Source: Winogradskyella haliclonae | GTDB lineage: Bacteria; Bacteroidota; Bacteroidia; Flavobacteriales; Flavobacteriaceae | DNA length: 64,000 nt | Direction: 5' to 3' | Assembly: GCF_014635865.1 (NCBI RefSeq) | Contig: NZ_BMDQ01000001.1 | Coordinates: 992,001 to 1,056,000, forward strand | Shown here: positions 1 to 9,661 of the stretch, in pieces | Numbering within the stretch: position 1 is the first letter of the stretch | Layout of the letters: every line of letters starts with the position of its first letter | The notes under the pieces: model-generated | Told to the model about the DNA's origin: nothing | What the model saw: only the letters and a program-made list of their open reading frames with translations | Databases searched by the model: none | Position numbers and translations under genes: made by a program

Positions 1-1
1 A

Positions 2-535
2 ATCATTAAAGATGAAAAAAAATACAACAAATGGATTATAGTATTGGCAATAATAATTCCACTTGTAGTTGCTGTACTTTCAAGAGTGAAACTACAAGAT
101 TTTGGCATTGAGGTAGAACCATTGTCATTTTTACCGCCAATCTATGCTACTATTAATGGTATTACTGCATTGGTTCTTATACTTGCTGTGATTTCAATAA
201 AAAAAGGTAATCGTAGACGTCATGAAAGTTTAATGAAATTTGCCATATCATTATCTGCAGCTTTTTTAATAATGTATGTTGCATATCATATGACGAGCGA
301 TAGTACCAAATTTGGCGGAGAAGGTATTGTAAAGTATGTCTACTACTTTATTTTATTGACTCATATATTGTTATCAATAGTTATCATTCCATTTGTGTTA
401 ATTACTTATGTTAGAGCGATTACAAATAATATAGAACGCCATAAAAAAATTGCAAAAATTACATTTCCGTTATGGTTATATGTCGCTATTACTGGCGTTG
501 TTGTATACCTAATGATATCTCCTTATTACGTGTAA
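2..535 (+). CDS. DUF420 family membrane protein (5' end outside window)
   Basis: The reading frame is open to the first base of the window with charged codons (IIKDEKKYNKW) before the first membrane helix, so the true start lies upstream. The TTG at 44 would cut into that helix. The visible part has about five hydrophobic segments and the loop pattern of DUF420 proteins, which in Bacteroidota sit beside SCO1 and cytochrome c oxidase genes and are thought to help oxidase assembly. That role is family knowledge; upstream genes are not visible. It ends 2 bp before the next gene, implying an operon. Confidence 0.8.
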   Translation: MIKDEKKYNKWIIVLAIIIPLVVAVLSRVKLQDFGIEVEPLSFLPPIYATINGITALVLILAVISIKKGNRRRHESLMKFAISLSAAFLIMYVAYHMTSDSTKFGGEGIVKYVYYFILLTHILLSIVIIPFVLITYVRAITNNIERHKKIAKITFPLWLYVAITGVVVYLMISPYYV

Positions 536-537
536 TA

Positions 538-768
538 TTGAAAACTAAAGTCGCCATATTATCTCTTTTTTTAATTTTGTTTTTGAGCATAAGTGCAGAA
601 GCACAATGTGCTATGTGTCGTGCTGTTTTAGAAAGTGAGGAAGACCAATCTACGGCTCAAGGTATCAATGATGGGATAGTTTATCTTATGGCTATTCCTT
701 ATGTTTTAGTAGCAGGTATTGGCTACATTGTTTATTGGAAATTTTTCAAAACAAAAACCGAAGCATAA
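538..768 (+). CDS. Small secreted/membrane protein with CAMC motif
   Basis: A 76-residue protein starting at a TTG 2 bp after the DUF420 stop. This start gives a clean N-terminal signal peptide ending in AEA, followed at once by QCAMCRAV, a stretch rich in S/E/D/Q, one transmembrane helix (AIPYVLVAGIGYIVYW) and a short basic tail. An ATG at 472 in the same frame would lie inside the upstream gene and add an unlikely leader. Such proteins commonly follow DUF420 genes in flavobacteria. The CxxC pair suggests a metal or redox role near oxidase assembly, but the function is unknown. Confidence 0.7.
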   Translation: MKTKVAILSLFLILFLSISAEAQCAMCRAVLESEEDQSTAQGINDGIVYLMAIPYVLVAGIGYIVYWKFFKTKTEA

Positions 769-905
769 ATTTTAATGATTTACTGTAACAGTATTGATAT
801 TTAGACGTCTTATAAATATTAATCAAAATGTTAATTCTTAACAAATAGTTAGCACAAAGCATTTGAGCTTTTGTTTAATATTGTACAGAATTTACCAGCC
901 TTACT

Positions 906-1607
906 ATGATTCAAATCAAAGACTTGCACAAATCCTACCATATGGGTAGTAATTCACTTCATGTTTTGAAGGGTATAAATTTCGACGTAAAAGAAGGTGA
1001 GTTGGTTTCAATTATGGGGTCTTCAGGTTCTGGAAAATCTACATTGCTTAATATTTTAGGAATGCTGGATGAGGCTGACGAAGGGAGTTATGTTCTTGAC
1101 AACGTTCCTATAAAAAACTTAAACGAAAAGGTTGCAGCAAAGTATAGAAATGAATTTTTAGGATTCATTTTTCAATCTTTTAACCTTATAAATTATAAAA
1201 CAGCTGTTGATAATGTAGCTCTCCCTATGTATTATAAAGGTATGTCGCGGAAAGAGCGTGTAGAAAAAGCACACCATTACCTAGAAAAAGTTGGGCTTGC
1301 AGATTGGTCACACCATTTGCCAAGCGAATTGTCTGGTGGGCAAAAGCAACGCGTAGCTATTGCAAGAGCATTAGCAAGTGAGCCAAAAGTGCTGTTAGCC
1401 GATGAACCAACAGGTGCATTAGACAGTAAAACATCTTATGAGGTTATGGACTTAATTCAAGGGATTAATGACGAAGGAAAAACCATTCTTGTTGTAACTC
1501 ACGAAGATGATATTGCACAAATGACCAAGCGTATTGTTAATCTTAAAGATGGGATTATTATAGACGATAGTTTAGTAGAACAAGTTAGAGCACAACAATA
1601 TGTTTAA
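906..1607 (+). CDS. ABC transporter ATP-binding protein, MacB/LolD type
   Basis: A 233-residue ATPase that powers the permeases encoded next. Walker A is GSSGSGKST (38-46), the signature LSGGQ is at 142-146, Walker B VLLADEP at 162-168 and the switch histidine is H199. The insertion after Walker A and the TGALDS D-loop are typical of the MacB/LolD/FtsE group, which does mechanical work across the periplasm rather than moving substrate through the membrane domains. It overlaps the first permease by 8 bp, so translation is probably coupled. It opens the export operon; the 137 bp upstream presumably carry the promoter, but I could not define it. Confidence 0.92.
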   Translation: MIQIKDLHKSYHMGSNSLHVLKGINFDVKEGELVSIMGSSGSGKSTLLNILGMLDEADEGSYVLDNVPIKNLNEKVAAKYRNEFLGFIFQSFNLINYKTAVDNVALPMYYKGMSRKERVEKAHHYLEKVGLADWSHHLPSELSGGQKQRVAIARALASEPKVLLADEPTGALDSKTSYEVMDLIQGINDEGKTILVVTHEDDIAQMTKRIVNLKDGIIIDDSLVEQVRAQQYV

Positions 1608-2844
1608 TGTAGAGCGCTGGCAAGAAATATTCGAAACATTAAAGAAGAATAAGCTCCGTACTTTTTTAACGGGTCTGTCGGTGGCTTCGGGTATTTTTAT
1701 TCTAGTAATTCTATTAGGCTTTAGTTCAGGTATCGAAAATGGTGTAACAACAGAGTTTCAGCAAGATGCAACAAACGAGATTTTTGTTAGAACACGACGT
1801 ACAACTAAAGGTTATAAAGGGCTTAATCCTGGACGATTTATCCAATTAAAAGATGAGGATTTTGCATTGATTACTGACACTTATGACGATTATTTAGAAT
1901 ATCGTACTGCAAATTATAGTATTTGGGGTGGGCAAATAGCTTATAAAAATGAAACTGGAAACTATCGTGTACAAGGTGTTTTACCAGATAATCAATTTAT
2001 CGAAAATGCAGATATTGGTAAAGGACGATTTATCAATCAATCAGATATTAACGAAAGTAAAAAGGTAGCCGTAATTGGTAATAAAGTGAGTAAGGATTTA
2101 TTTAAGGATGAAAACCCAATAAATAAATACATATCCATATTTGGTATTTCGTATAAAGTAGTAGGCGTTTATTTTGATCCAGGAGGAGAACGAGAAGAGA
2201 GTCAAGTGTATTTGCCGTTAACATCGGCCAGAGTAGCGTTTAATGGAGGAGATAATATTAGAAACATGTCTTTTACAGTAAAAATGTCTGAAAATTTTGA
2301 TGAGGCAGTTGAACTTTCAAAGAATGTGACCAATGCTATCGAAAATGACCTTAAAGAAAAGCACATCATTTCACCAGATGATACTGCAGCTGTTAGAGTC
2401 AATAATACACTTGAAGAGGCTCAAAAAATCTATTCCTTAATAGACACAATCAAAGCTGTATTTTGGTTTATTGGTATTGGTACCATAATAGCAGGTATCG
2501 TTGGTGTTGGAAACATTATGATTATTATTGTTAAAGAACGCACTAAAGAAATTGGAATAAGAAAAGCACTAGGAGCTGTGCCTTCGTCAATAATAGGTAT
2601 GATACTCCAAGAGGCAATTTTTGTAACCATGTTTTCAGGATTATTTGGGTTAATAGCAGGTTTGGCTTTACTCGAATTGGTAGGCCCACAAGTTGATAGT
2701 CCGTTTATAAAATTTCCTCAAGTAGATTTTGGTACAGCTATCACTACAGTATTTATTTTGGTTGCAGCTGGAGCATTTGCAGGATTTTTACCAGCATATC
2801 GAGCGGCAAAAATTAAACCTATTGTAGCACTAAGAGACGAATAA
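1600..2844 (+). CDS. MacB-like ABC transporter permease 1
   Basis: A 414-residue MacB/FtsX-type permease. It has a cytoplasmic amphipathic start and first membrane helix (about 20-42), a long periplasmic MacB_PCD domain (about 45-275), then three helices near the C-terminus (about 285-310, 330-355 and 375-400) with the FtsX segment KERTKEIGIRKALGA that couples to the ATPase. It is paired with a second related permease, so the pump core is probably a heterodimer rather than the MacB homodimer. Substrate unknown: antibiotics, lipoproteins or peptides are all possible for the family. Confidence 0.9.
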   Translation: MFNVERWQEIFETLKKNKLRTFLTGLSVASGIFILVILLGFSSGIENGVTTEFQQDATNEIFVRTRRTTKGYKGLNPGRFIQLKDEDFALITDTYDDYLEYRTANYSIWGGQIAYKNETGNYRVQGVLPDNQFIENADIGKGRFINQSDINESKKVAVIGNKVSKDLFKDENPINKYISIFGISYKVVGVYFDPGGEREESQVYLPLTSARVAFNGGDNIRNMSFTVKMSENFDEAVELSKNVTNAIENDLKEKHIISPDDTAAVRVNNTLEEAQKIYSLIDTIKAVFWFIGIGTIIAGIVGVGNIMIIIVKERTKEIGIRKALGAVPSSIIGMILQEAIFVTMFSGLFGLIAGLALLELVGPQVDSPFIKFPQVDFGTAITTVFILVAAGAFAGFLPAYRAAKIKPIVALRDE

Positions 2845-2845
2845 A

Positions 2846-4105
2846 ATGTTTAATAAAGACCGTTGGAACGAAATATTAGAAGCATTAAATGCAAACAAGG
2901 TCAGAACATTTCTGACGGCATTTGGGGTGTTTTGGGGTATTACTATTTTGGTGTTGCTTTTAGCTTTAACCAATGGCCTAAGGAATGGTGTTACAGCAGA
3001 CTTTGGAAACTTTGCTACAAACTCCATGTTTATGTGGACAAGAGGGACTTCAAAGCCGTATAAAGGATTACCAAAATCTAGATTTTTTAGATATAAAACA
3101 GATGATGTTGCTGCATTAAGAGAAGAGTTTCCTGAGCTTAAATATATTTCGCCAAGAAATCAATTAGGCGGTTTTCAAGGTGCTAATAATGTAATAAGAG
3201 GAACAAAAACTGGTGCTTTTGAGATATATGGTGATTATCCAGAGTTTATTAAGCAAAAGCCAATGGATATTCTTGAGGGCCGTTTTTTAAGTTACTCGGA
3301 TATCAATGCTAAACGCAAAGTATGCGTTATAGGGCCAGATGTAGTTGCTGGGCTATATGACAAAAATGAAGAAGTTATTGGCTCACACATAAAAATAAAT
3401 GGTGTTAATTTTATGGTTATTGGGACCTTCAAGATGAGTAATAGCCAAGGCGATTCTGAAGAAGAAGCTAATACAATTTTTATCCCTTTTACAACGTTTA
3501 GTCTCGCTTTTAATTACGGTGATAGAGTGAGTTGGTTTGCGTTAACTGCGCATGACAATTTTCCGATTACGAGTGTTAAGGAGCGGATTTTTAATTTAAT
3601 GAGAACAAGACATACAGTTCATCCAGAAGACGAAAGAGCTATAGGTCATTTTGATTTATCAGAAGAATTTGGGCGTATTAATGGGTTGTTCGATATACTA
3701 TCTATTGTAGGCTATTTTGTAGGTATATTAATATTAGCTTCAGGAGTTATAGGTATTAACAATATCATGCTTATTGTTGTTAAAGAGCGTACTAAAGAAA
3801 TTGGTGTTAGACGTGCATTAGGAGCAACACCGTGGGCAATAAAAGGCCAGATTTTACAAGAAAGCTTAATACTTACTATTTTATCTGGAATGGTAGGCGT
3901 TGCCTTCGCGGCTTTTGTAATTTGGGGAATGAACTCCATTCTAGATAGTGTTGGACCAGTAGATAATTTTGCAAACCCAAGTGTAAGTATGCAAGTCGTT
4001 TTTGTGGCTTTAACCATACTTATTTTAGCTGGAGTTCTAGCAGGATTAATCCCAGCGAATAGAGCAACAAAAATGAAACCTGTAGACGCATTAAGAATAG
4101 AATAA
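2846..4105 (+). CDS. MacB-like ABC transporter permease 2
   Basis: A 419-residue paralogue of the preceding permease, starting 1 bp after its stop. It has the same architecture: N-terminal helix (about 18-42), periplasmic MacB_PCD domain, and C-terminal FtsX domain with KERTKEIGVRRALGA. The two share their starts (MFN-RW-EI) and coupling segments but differ through the periplasmic domain, as expected of an old duplication that yields a heterodimer. Confidence 0.9.
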   Translation: MFNKDRWNEILEALNANKVRTFLTAFGVFWGITILVLLLALTNGLRNGVTADFGNFATNSMFMWTRGTSKPYKGLPKSRFFRYKTDDVAALREEFPELKYISPRNQLGGFQGANNVIRGTKTGAFEIYGDYPEFIKQKPMDILEGRFLSYSDINAKRKVCVIGPDVVAGLYDKNEEVIGSHIKINGVNFMVIGTFKMSNSQGDSEEEANTIFIPFTTFSLAFNYGDRVSWFALTAHDNFPITSVKERIFNLMRTRHTVHPEDERAIGHFDLSEEFGRINGLFDILSIVGYFVGILILASGVIGINNIMLIVVKERTKEIGVRRALGATPWAIKGQILQESLILTILSGMVGVAFAAFVIWGMNSILDSVGPVDNFANPSVSMQVVFVALTILILAGVLAGLIPANRATKMKPVDALRIE

Positions 4106-4124
4106 AATATATTAAGTATAAATC

Positions 4125-5294
4125 ATGAAAAGAACCACCACCGTAATTGTATTAGTCACTATCGTATTAGTGTTTGCTGCAGCACTGTATTACTTATGGG
4201 ATAAAAACCAAGAAAACCCAATAACCTATACAACTCAAACTGCTTCAAAAGAAACAATTGTTGTAAATACCGTTGCCACTGGCAGTATTGTTCCAGAAGA
4301 AGAGGTCTTAATCAAGCCTAACATTTCTGGAGTTATTGAAGAAGTATTTGTTGAAGCAGGAGAGTTTGTAAAACAAGGCGATTTAATCGCAAAGATTAGA
4401 GTCATTCCAAATGTATCTTCTCTAACAAGTTCAAAAAATAATATTGCATCTAATAGAAACTCTTTACAGACTGCAGAAATTAATTTTAAAACACAAAAGG
4501 CGCTATACGACAGACAAAAGCAGTTATTTGATAAAGGTGTAATTTCTGCAAATGACTTTGATCAAGTTAATAATACTTATTTGCAAGCAAAGCAACGTGT
4601 TGATCAGGCAAAAATAGATTTGCAACAGTCTAGACAGAATTATGACATTATAAAAACTGGAACAACTTCTGGTTTAGGAAATATTGCGCAAACACAGGTA
4701 AGAGCTACAGTTTCTGGGATGGTTTTAGATGTGCCAGTAAAAGAAGGAAACCAAGTTATAGAAGCTAATAACTTTAATGAAGGGACATCTATTGCTTCTT
4801 TAGCTGATGTCACTAAAATGATTTTTGAAGGTAAAGTAGATGAGAGTGAAGTTGGTAAAATAAAAGAAGGATTACCATTAGAAATCACTGTCGGAGCTAT
4901 AGAAAACGAAAAATTTGACGCAGTATTAGATTATATTGCGCCTAAAGGGGTTGCTGAAAATGGTGCCATTCAATTTGAAATTAAAGGATCACTTAAAAAA
5001 ATAGATTCAACTACAACATTTATTAGAGCAGGTTTAAGTGCAAACGCATCCATTATTTTAGAAAAAGCAGATAAGGTTTTAGCTATAAAAGAGGCATTGG
5101 TACAATATGACCCAGAAACTAAAAAGCCATATGTTGAAGTAGAGGTAGGTGACCAAGAGTTTGAGAGAAAAGCTATTGAATTAGGTATAAGCAATGGTAT
5201 TTTCGTAGAAGTAAAAAGCGGTATTTCAGAAACGGATAAGATAAAGGTTTGGAATCAATTACAAGGACCACCAGAATATGCAGGAAGAAATTAA
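4125..5294 (+). CDS. Periplasmic adaptor protein (MacA/HlyD family) 1
   Basis: A 389-residue membrane-fusion protein with an N-terminal membrane anchor (about 7-24), a biotinyl-lipoyl-like half motif (IKPNISGVIEEVFVEAGEFV), a coiled-coil hairpin (about 95-175), the second lipoyl half (VRATVSGMVLDVPVKEG) and beta-barrel/MP domains. It would bridge the permeases to the TolC channel encoded next. The gene follows permease 2 by 19 bp. A second adaptor lies after tolC, so this operon carries two. Confidence 0.9.
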   Translation: MKRTTTVIVLVTIVLVFAAALYYLWDKNQENPITYTTQTASKETIVVNTVATGSIVPEEEVLIKPNISGVIEEVFVEAGEFVKQGDLIAKIRVIPNVSSLTSSKNNIASNRNSLQTAEINFKTQKALYDRQKQLFDKGVISANDFDQVNNTYLQAKQRVDQAKIDLQQSRQNYDIIKTGTTSGLGNIAQTQVRATVSGMVLDVPVKEGNQVIEANNFNEGTSIASLADVTKMIFEGKVDESEVGKIKEGLPLEITVGAIENEKFDAVLDYIAPKGVAENGAIQFEIKGSLKKIDSTTTFIRAGLSANASIILEKADKVLAIKEALVQYDPETKKPYVEVEVGDQEFERKAIELGISNGIFVEVKSGISETDKIKVWNQLQGPPEYAGRN

Positions 5295-5343
5295 TTCTGT
5301 TTTCTGTAACACATTAACATTTACAAAGACATATAACATAATT

Positions 5344-6783
5344 ATGAAAAAATCAATCATCATTATAGCGGCACTGTTTTTAGGAATTTCCGCAACTGCA
5401 CAGAAAAAATGGACACTTTCAGAGTGTGTTCAGCATGCCTTAGAAAATAATATTTCTATTAAACAAAGTGAATTAGATCTTGAGGCTACAGATATTGAAG
5501 CTTTAACAGCTTTGGGTAATTTTTTACCATCATTTAATGCATCAGCAGGTGTAAGTGAGAACACAGGTCTTAGTTTTAACCCTATTACAAACAATGCTCA
5601 AACCACTACATTTTTATCAGCATCTGGTAATGTTAATGTAGGGTATACTGTGTTTAATGGTCTTAGAAATTATAGACAAGCGCAACGTGCAAAAATTTCT
5701 AAACTTGCGAGTCAGTATCGTTTGACAAAAATGAAAGATGATATATCACTTCTGGTAGCAAATAGTTATCTAACAGTTTTATTAAACAAAGCCAATCTTG
5801 AAGTTTTAAAATCTCAAAACGATGTGACCAAGCAACAAATTAAGCAGACAGAACAACTTGTAGAGGTGGGAACATTACCTCAAGGAGATTTATTAGAGAT
5901 AAAAGCGACGGATGCCAGCGAGCAACAATCTATCGTTAATGCTGAAAATCAAATAAAAATAGCATTGATAAGTTTAGCCCAAGTATTATTGGTTAAAGAT
6001 TACGAAAATTTTGATATCGAAGATGAAGGTTATGGCATTGTAAATTCTATTGAAGATAGGTCAGTAGAAGAAATAATTCAGAACGCAAAAGAAAATCGTT
6101 CAGAGATTAGAATAGCAGAACAAAATGTAGAATTAGCAAATAAAGATCTTCAGATTGCTCGTGGCGCATATTTACCAACAATCTCGGCTTTCTTTGGTTA
6201 TAACACACGTTATGCAGATTCTCCAAACTTCACTCAAGTAGTTGATCCTAACAACCCTACAATTACTCAACAAATAGGTGTAGTTCAAGGTACAGGTCAA
6301 GCTGTAGTAAGTGATTTTCCTAATACGAGTACCATTGAAGTATCTGCTGATCCTTTTATAGATCAGCTGTACGATAATGATGGGATTAACTACGGATTTA
6401 GTCTTAATATTCCAATCTTTAACGGATTTAATACGCGAGCGAGTGTAAAACGTAACAAAATTAATTTAGAGCGTAGCAAATATCAACTTGAACAAGCAGA
6501 ATTAGATTTAGAATCTAATGTTTATCAAGCATACGTAGATGCTAAAGGCGCACTAAAAGCTTATGAAGCTGCTCAGACAGCATTAGAATCTCAAGAATTA
6601 GCTTATGAGTATGCAAAAGCCAGATATGATGAGGGTTTAACCAATGCTTTCGATTTTAGCCAAGCTAAATTGAGATATGATAATTCAAAAATCAACTTAA
6701 ACAGAGCCAAATACGATTACATTTTTAGACTTAAAGTTTTAGAATTGTTTTTCGGAATACCAGCCACAGAATTAAAATTTTAG
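5344..6783 (+). CDS. TolC family outer membrane efflux protein
   Basis: A 479-residue protein with a signal peptide (MKKSIIIIAALFLGISATAQ) and two outer-membrane-efflux repeats that form the alpha-helical periplasmic tunnel and the beta-barrel. The ATG at 5344 is chosen because it places the signal peptide at the N-terminus; a longer frame from 5278 overlaps the adaptor and adds a non-signal leader. The long central coiled-coil segments and the C-terminal pattern (FSQAKLRYDNSKINLNRAKYD, abbreviated) are typical. It sits between two adaptor genes and should provide the outer-membrane exit duct. Confidence 0.9.
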   Translation: MKKSIIIIAALFLGISATAQKKWTLSECVQHALENNISIKQSELDLEATDIEALTALGNFLPSFNASAGVSENTGLSFNPITNNAQTTTFLSASGNVNVGYTVFNGLRNYRQAQRAKISKLASQYRLTKMKDDISLLVANSYLTVLLNKANLEVLKSQNDVTKQQIKQTEQLVEVGTLPQGDLLEIKATDASEQQSIVNAENQIKIALISLAQVLLVKDYENFDIEDEGYGIVNSIEDRSVEEIIQNAKENRSEIRIAEQNVELANKDLQIARGAYLPTISAFFGYNTRYADSPNFTQVVDPNNPTITQQIGVVQGTGQAVVSDFPNTSTIEVSADPFIDQLYDNDGINYGFSLNIPIFNGFNTRASVKRNKINLERSKYQLEQAELDLESNVYQAYVDAKGALKAYEAAQTALESQELAYEYAKARYDEGLTNAFDFSQAKLRYDNSKINLNRAKYDYIFRLKVLELFFGIPATELKF

Positions 6784-6785
6784 AC

Positions 6786-8093
6786 ATGAATAAAACATTA
6801 AAAATAGTCTTAATAGTTGTTGGAGTATTGCTATTATTTCTTGTAATAGGAAAGTCCACAGGGATGTTTGGAAAAAAAGGAAATTTCAAGCAAGTTTCAA
6901 CCCAAGAAGTAGAGCTTAAAGAAATTGTAGAAACAGTTTCTGCAACTGGAAAAATTCAACCAGAAGTAGAAGTCAAGATTTCTAGTGAAGTTTCTGGTGA
7001 GATATTAGAACTTCCTTTTAAGGAAGGTCAGCAGGTAAAGAAAGGAGACTTATTGGTTAGAGTGAATCCAGATTTAATTCAGTCTGCTTTAAATCGTTCT
7101 CAAGCAACATATCAAAATGTAAGAGCTAGTTTGGAGCAAGCAGAGGCTACTTTAAAACAAGCCAAAGCTGATTATGATAGAAATAAAGCATTGTTTGAAA
7201 AAGGGGTTATTTCTAGAGCTGATTGGGATAGAGCTATTGCAGCTTATGAAACAGCCGAAGCAGGAAAAAGCTCAGCTTATTATGGTGTGCAAAGTGCAGG
7301 AGCATCTGTAAATGAGGCTCGTGATAATTTAAGCAGAACTACTATTTATGCACCAATGAGCGGGACAATCTCTTTGCTTAATGTAGAGTTAGGAGAGCGT
7401 GTTGTCGGTACTCAGCAAATGGCAGGTACAGAAATCCTTAGGGTCGCTAACCTTAACAATATGGAGGTTGAAGTCGATGTCAACGAGAATGATATTGTAA
7501 AAGTGAATATCGGCGATACGACTATTGTTGAAGTTGATGCGTATTTAAAGAAAGAGTTTAGAGGCATAGTTACAGAAATTGCCAACTCCGCAGCGGGAAC
7601 TTTAGCCGCTGACCAAGTGACTAATTTTAAAGTTAAAGTTAGAATTATAGAAGAGTCTTATTCTGAATTAACAGAAGGAAAACCAGAAGCGTATTCACCA
7701 TTTAGGCCAGGTATGACTGCCACTGTTGATGTTATTACTGATAAAAGAGAAAAATCTGTAGCGGTACCTATCAGCGCTATAGTTATAAAAACAGATACAA
7801 GCTCAACTAAGAAGCCTTATGGAACTAAAGTTGAATCTGATATAAAATCATCAAAAGAAGAAGAAAAGTTTGAATGCGTTTTTGTAAATGAAAATGGTGT
7901 TGCTAAACTCCGTGTGGTAAAAACAGGAATACAAGACGATACTAATATCGAAATTATTTCGGGTCTTAAGGAAGGAGATAAGATTATTACAGGGCCATAT
8001 AATATGGTGTCCAAAACTTTAAAGCCAGGTGATAAGGTTGAAGATAAAGATAAGAAAGGTCCTTCGGATGATGAAGAGAAAGCTGAAGAATAG
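6786..8093 (+). CDS. Periplasmic adaptor protein (MacA/HlyD family) 2
   Basis: A 435-residue adaptor that begins 2 bp after the tolC stop. It has an N-terminal membrane helix (about 5-22), lipoyl halves (ISSEVSGEILELPFKEG and IYAPMSGTISLLNVELGE), a coiled-coil hairpin between them and a beta-barrel domain. The C-terminal tail after about residue 415 is highly charged (K/E/D repeats) and is probably disordered. It is more MacA-like than adaptor 1. Having two adaptors with one ATPase suggests either alternative assemblies or a mixed adaptor ring; which is unknown. Confidence 0.9.
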   Translation: MNKTLKIVLIVVGVLLLFLVIGKSTGMFGKKGNFKQVSTQEVELKEIVETVSATGKIQPEVEVKISSEVSGEILELPFKEGQQVKKGDLLVRVNPDLIQSALNRSQATYQNVRASLEQAEATLKQAKADYDRNKALFEKGVISRADWDRAIAAYETAEAGKSSAYYGVQSAGASVNEARDNLSRTTIYAPMSGTISLLNVELGERVVGTQQMAGTEILRVANLNNMEVEVDVNENDIVKVNIGDTTIVEVDAYLKKEFRGIVTEIANSAAGTLAADQVTNFKVKVRIIEESYSELTEGKPEAYSPFRPGMTATVDVITDKREKSVAVPISAIVIKTDTSSTKKPYGTKVESDIKSSKEEEKFECVFVNENGVAKLRVVKTGIQDDTNIEIISGLKEGDKIITGPYNMVSKTLKPGDKVEDKDKKGPSDDEEKAEE

Positions 8094-8096
8094 CTT

Positions 8097-8771
8097 ATGG
8101 CTTTGATATTAAATATAGAAACAAGTACAACCAATTGTTCAGTCTCCTTATCTAAAGATGAGGAGACTTTGGTTTTAAAGGAGGATAATAATGCAGGTTA
8201 TTCTCATGCCGAAAAACTACACGTATTCATCAAAGATGTTATAGATTCAGTAGGAATATCTAAAAATAGTCTAGATGCCATCGCTATAAGTAAAGGTCCA
8301 GGCTCTTATACTGGCTTACGTATTGGTGTTTCTACTGCAAAAGGGCTATGTTTCGCTTTAGATAAGCCATTAATTGCCATATCTACTCTTGAGGCTATGG
8401 CGCATCAAGTAGAGGCTTCGGACGGACTTATTATACCAATGCTAGATGCACGACGTATGGAAGTGTATTCTGCGGTTTTTGGATATGATTATAGTTCTAA
8501 GAGAGAGATAAAAGCTGAAGTTCTGGATGAAACAAGTTTTAAAACCGAATTAGAAAATGGAACGGTTTATTTCATTGGTAATGCCGTTGAAAAAACAAAG
8601 ACAATTATCAATAATAATAATGCAGTTTTTGTTAAAGGGAAATTACCTTCTTCTTCTACCATGGGAAAAATAGCGAATCGTAAATACCAAATAAGCGACT
8701 TTGAAGATGTCGCTTATTTTGAACCATATTATCTAAAAGATTTTGTGGCAATAAAATCGAAAAAACTCTAA
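8097..8771 (+). CDS. tsaB: tRNA threonylcarbamoyladenosine biosynthesis protein TsaB
   Basis: A 224-residue ASKHA-fold protein, the normal length for TsaB, which partners TsaD and TsaE to make the t6A37 modification of ANN-decoding tRNAs. The N-terminus LNIETSTTNCSVSL and the motif SKGPGSYTGLRIGVSTAKGL (about 64-83) are diagnostic. It follows adaptor 2 by only 3 bp, so it is probably co-transcribed with the efflux genes although functionally unrelated. Its stop codon overlaps that of the convergent MscS gene. Confidence 0.93.
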   Translation: MALILNIETSTTNCSVSLSKDEETLVLKEDNNAGYSHAEKLHVFIKDVIDSVGISKNSLDAIAISKGPGSYTGLRIGVSTAKGLCFALDKPLIAISTLEAMAHQVEASDGLIIPMLDARRMEVYSAVFGYDYSSKREIKAEVLDETSFKTELENGTVYFIGNAVEKTKTIINNNNAVFVKGKLPSSSTMGKIANRKYQISDFEDVAYFEPYYLKDFVAIKSKKL

Positions 8772-9580
8772 GCCTCTTTTTTTAATTCTACTTGGTGTGG
8801 GTATGGTATTTCAATACCAGCCTCATCTAATGCTATTTTAGTGTTCTCTGTAATTCCAAAGTAGACATCCCAATAATCTTCGGTTTTGCACCAAGGCCTT
8901 ACAGCAAAATTCACAGAACTATCAGCAAGCTCTAATACGTCTACAGTAGGAGCAATAGAATTCAATACTTTTGGATGTGATTTTAGTACTGACATAAATA
9001 CATCCTTGGCTTTTTTAATGTCTTCATCATAACCAATCCCAAAAACAAGATCAACTCTACGTGTTCCTTCAGTAGTATAGTTTACAATAGTTCCATTAGA
9101 GAGGTTTCCGTTAGGCAAAATAATTTCTTTGTTAGATAATCCCGTTAGCTTAGTTGTAAAGATTTCAATTTCTTTTACGACACCTATTTCACCTTGTGCT
9201 TCTATCAAATCACCTATTTTAAAAGGTTTAAAAATCATAATAAGTACACCACCAGCAAAATTGCCTAATGACCCTTGAAGTGCCAGACCGATTGCTAAAC
9301 CTATAGAGGCTAAAATTGCTGCAAAAGATGTAGTGGCTATACCTACTGTCGTCAAAACAATGACAATGAGTATGACCTTAAGTCCCCAACGGATTAAATC
9401 GATTAGAAATTTTTGCAAGCTATCATCATAACTACTTTTGGTCATCATCCGTTTCACACCTTTAAGTAAAGCCTTAATAATGAAATTTCCAATAAACCAT
9501 ATGAGGAAGGCTGCAATAAGCTTTGGCCCAATGCTTACTAGTAGGTCATAGCCTTTATCAATCCAATCTTGTGTATTCAT
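8768..9580 (-). CDS. Small-conductance mechanosensitive ion channel (MscS)
   Basis: A 270-residue MscS-family channel, close to the length of the minimal E. coli protein. It has three membrane helices; the glycine/alanine-rich pore helix (about 88-115, containing GLAIGLALQGSLGNFAGG) is followed by the beta domain (FKIGDLIEAQGEIGVV) and an alpha/beta vestibule domain. It releases solutes during hypo-osmotic shock. It is monocistronic by position: a hairpin terminator of the upstream gene lies 25-57 bp before its start, and its stop overlaps the convergent tsaB stop. Confidence 0.92.
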   Translation of the reverse strand: MNTQDWIDKGYDLLVSIGPKLIAAFLIWFIGNFIIKALLKGVKRMMTKSSYDDSLQKFLIDLIRWGLKVILIVIVLTTVGIATTSFAAILASIGLAIGLALQGSLGNFAGGVLIMIFKPFKIGDLIEAQGEIGVVKEIEIFTTKLTGLSNKEIILPNGNLSNGTIVNYTTEGTRRVDLVFGIGYDEDIKKAKDVFMSVLKSHPKVLNSIAPTVDVLELADSSVNFAVRPWCKTEDYWDVYFGITENTKIALDEAGIEIPYPHQVELKKEA

Positions 9581-9604
9581 ATATAATTATGGTTAATTTA
9601 CATA

Positions 9605-9637
9605 AAAAGATGGTTATCATTAAAATAACCATCTTTT
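9605..9637 (-). terminator. Hairpin terminator of the 9662-10333 gene
   Basis: Perfect 13-bp inverted repeat (9605-9617 with 9625-9637) with a 7-nt loop. On the minus strand the stem ends in a T run, as in a Rho-independent terminator, 25 bp after the stop of the secreted unknown and before the MscS gene. Confidence 0.8.
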
Positions 9638-9661
9638 AAAATTAGTCTTTTAAAACTTGTG

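Noticed and set aside
769-905. Promoter at TAATATTG (878-885) for the efflux operon
   Set aside because: One mismatch in the -7 element and no -33 TTTG at proper spacing; not reliable.
5278-5343. Longer N-terminus for the TolC gene
   Set aside because: Overlaps the adaptor gene and places 22 non-secretory residues before a clear signal peptide at 5344.
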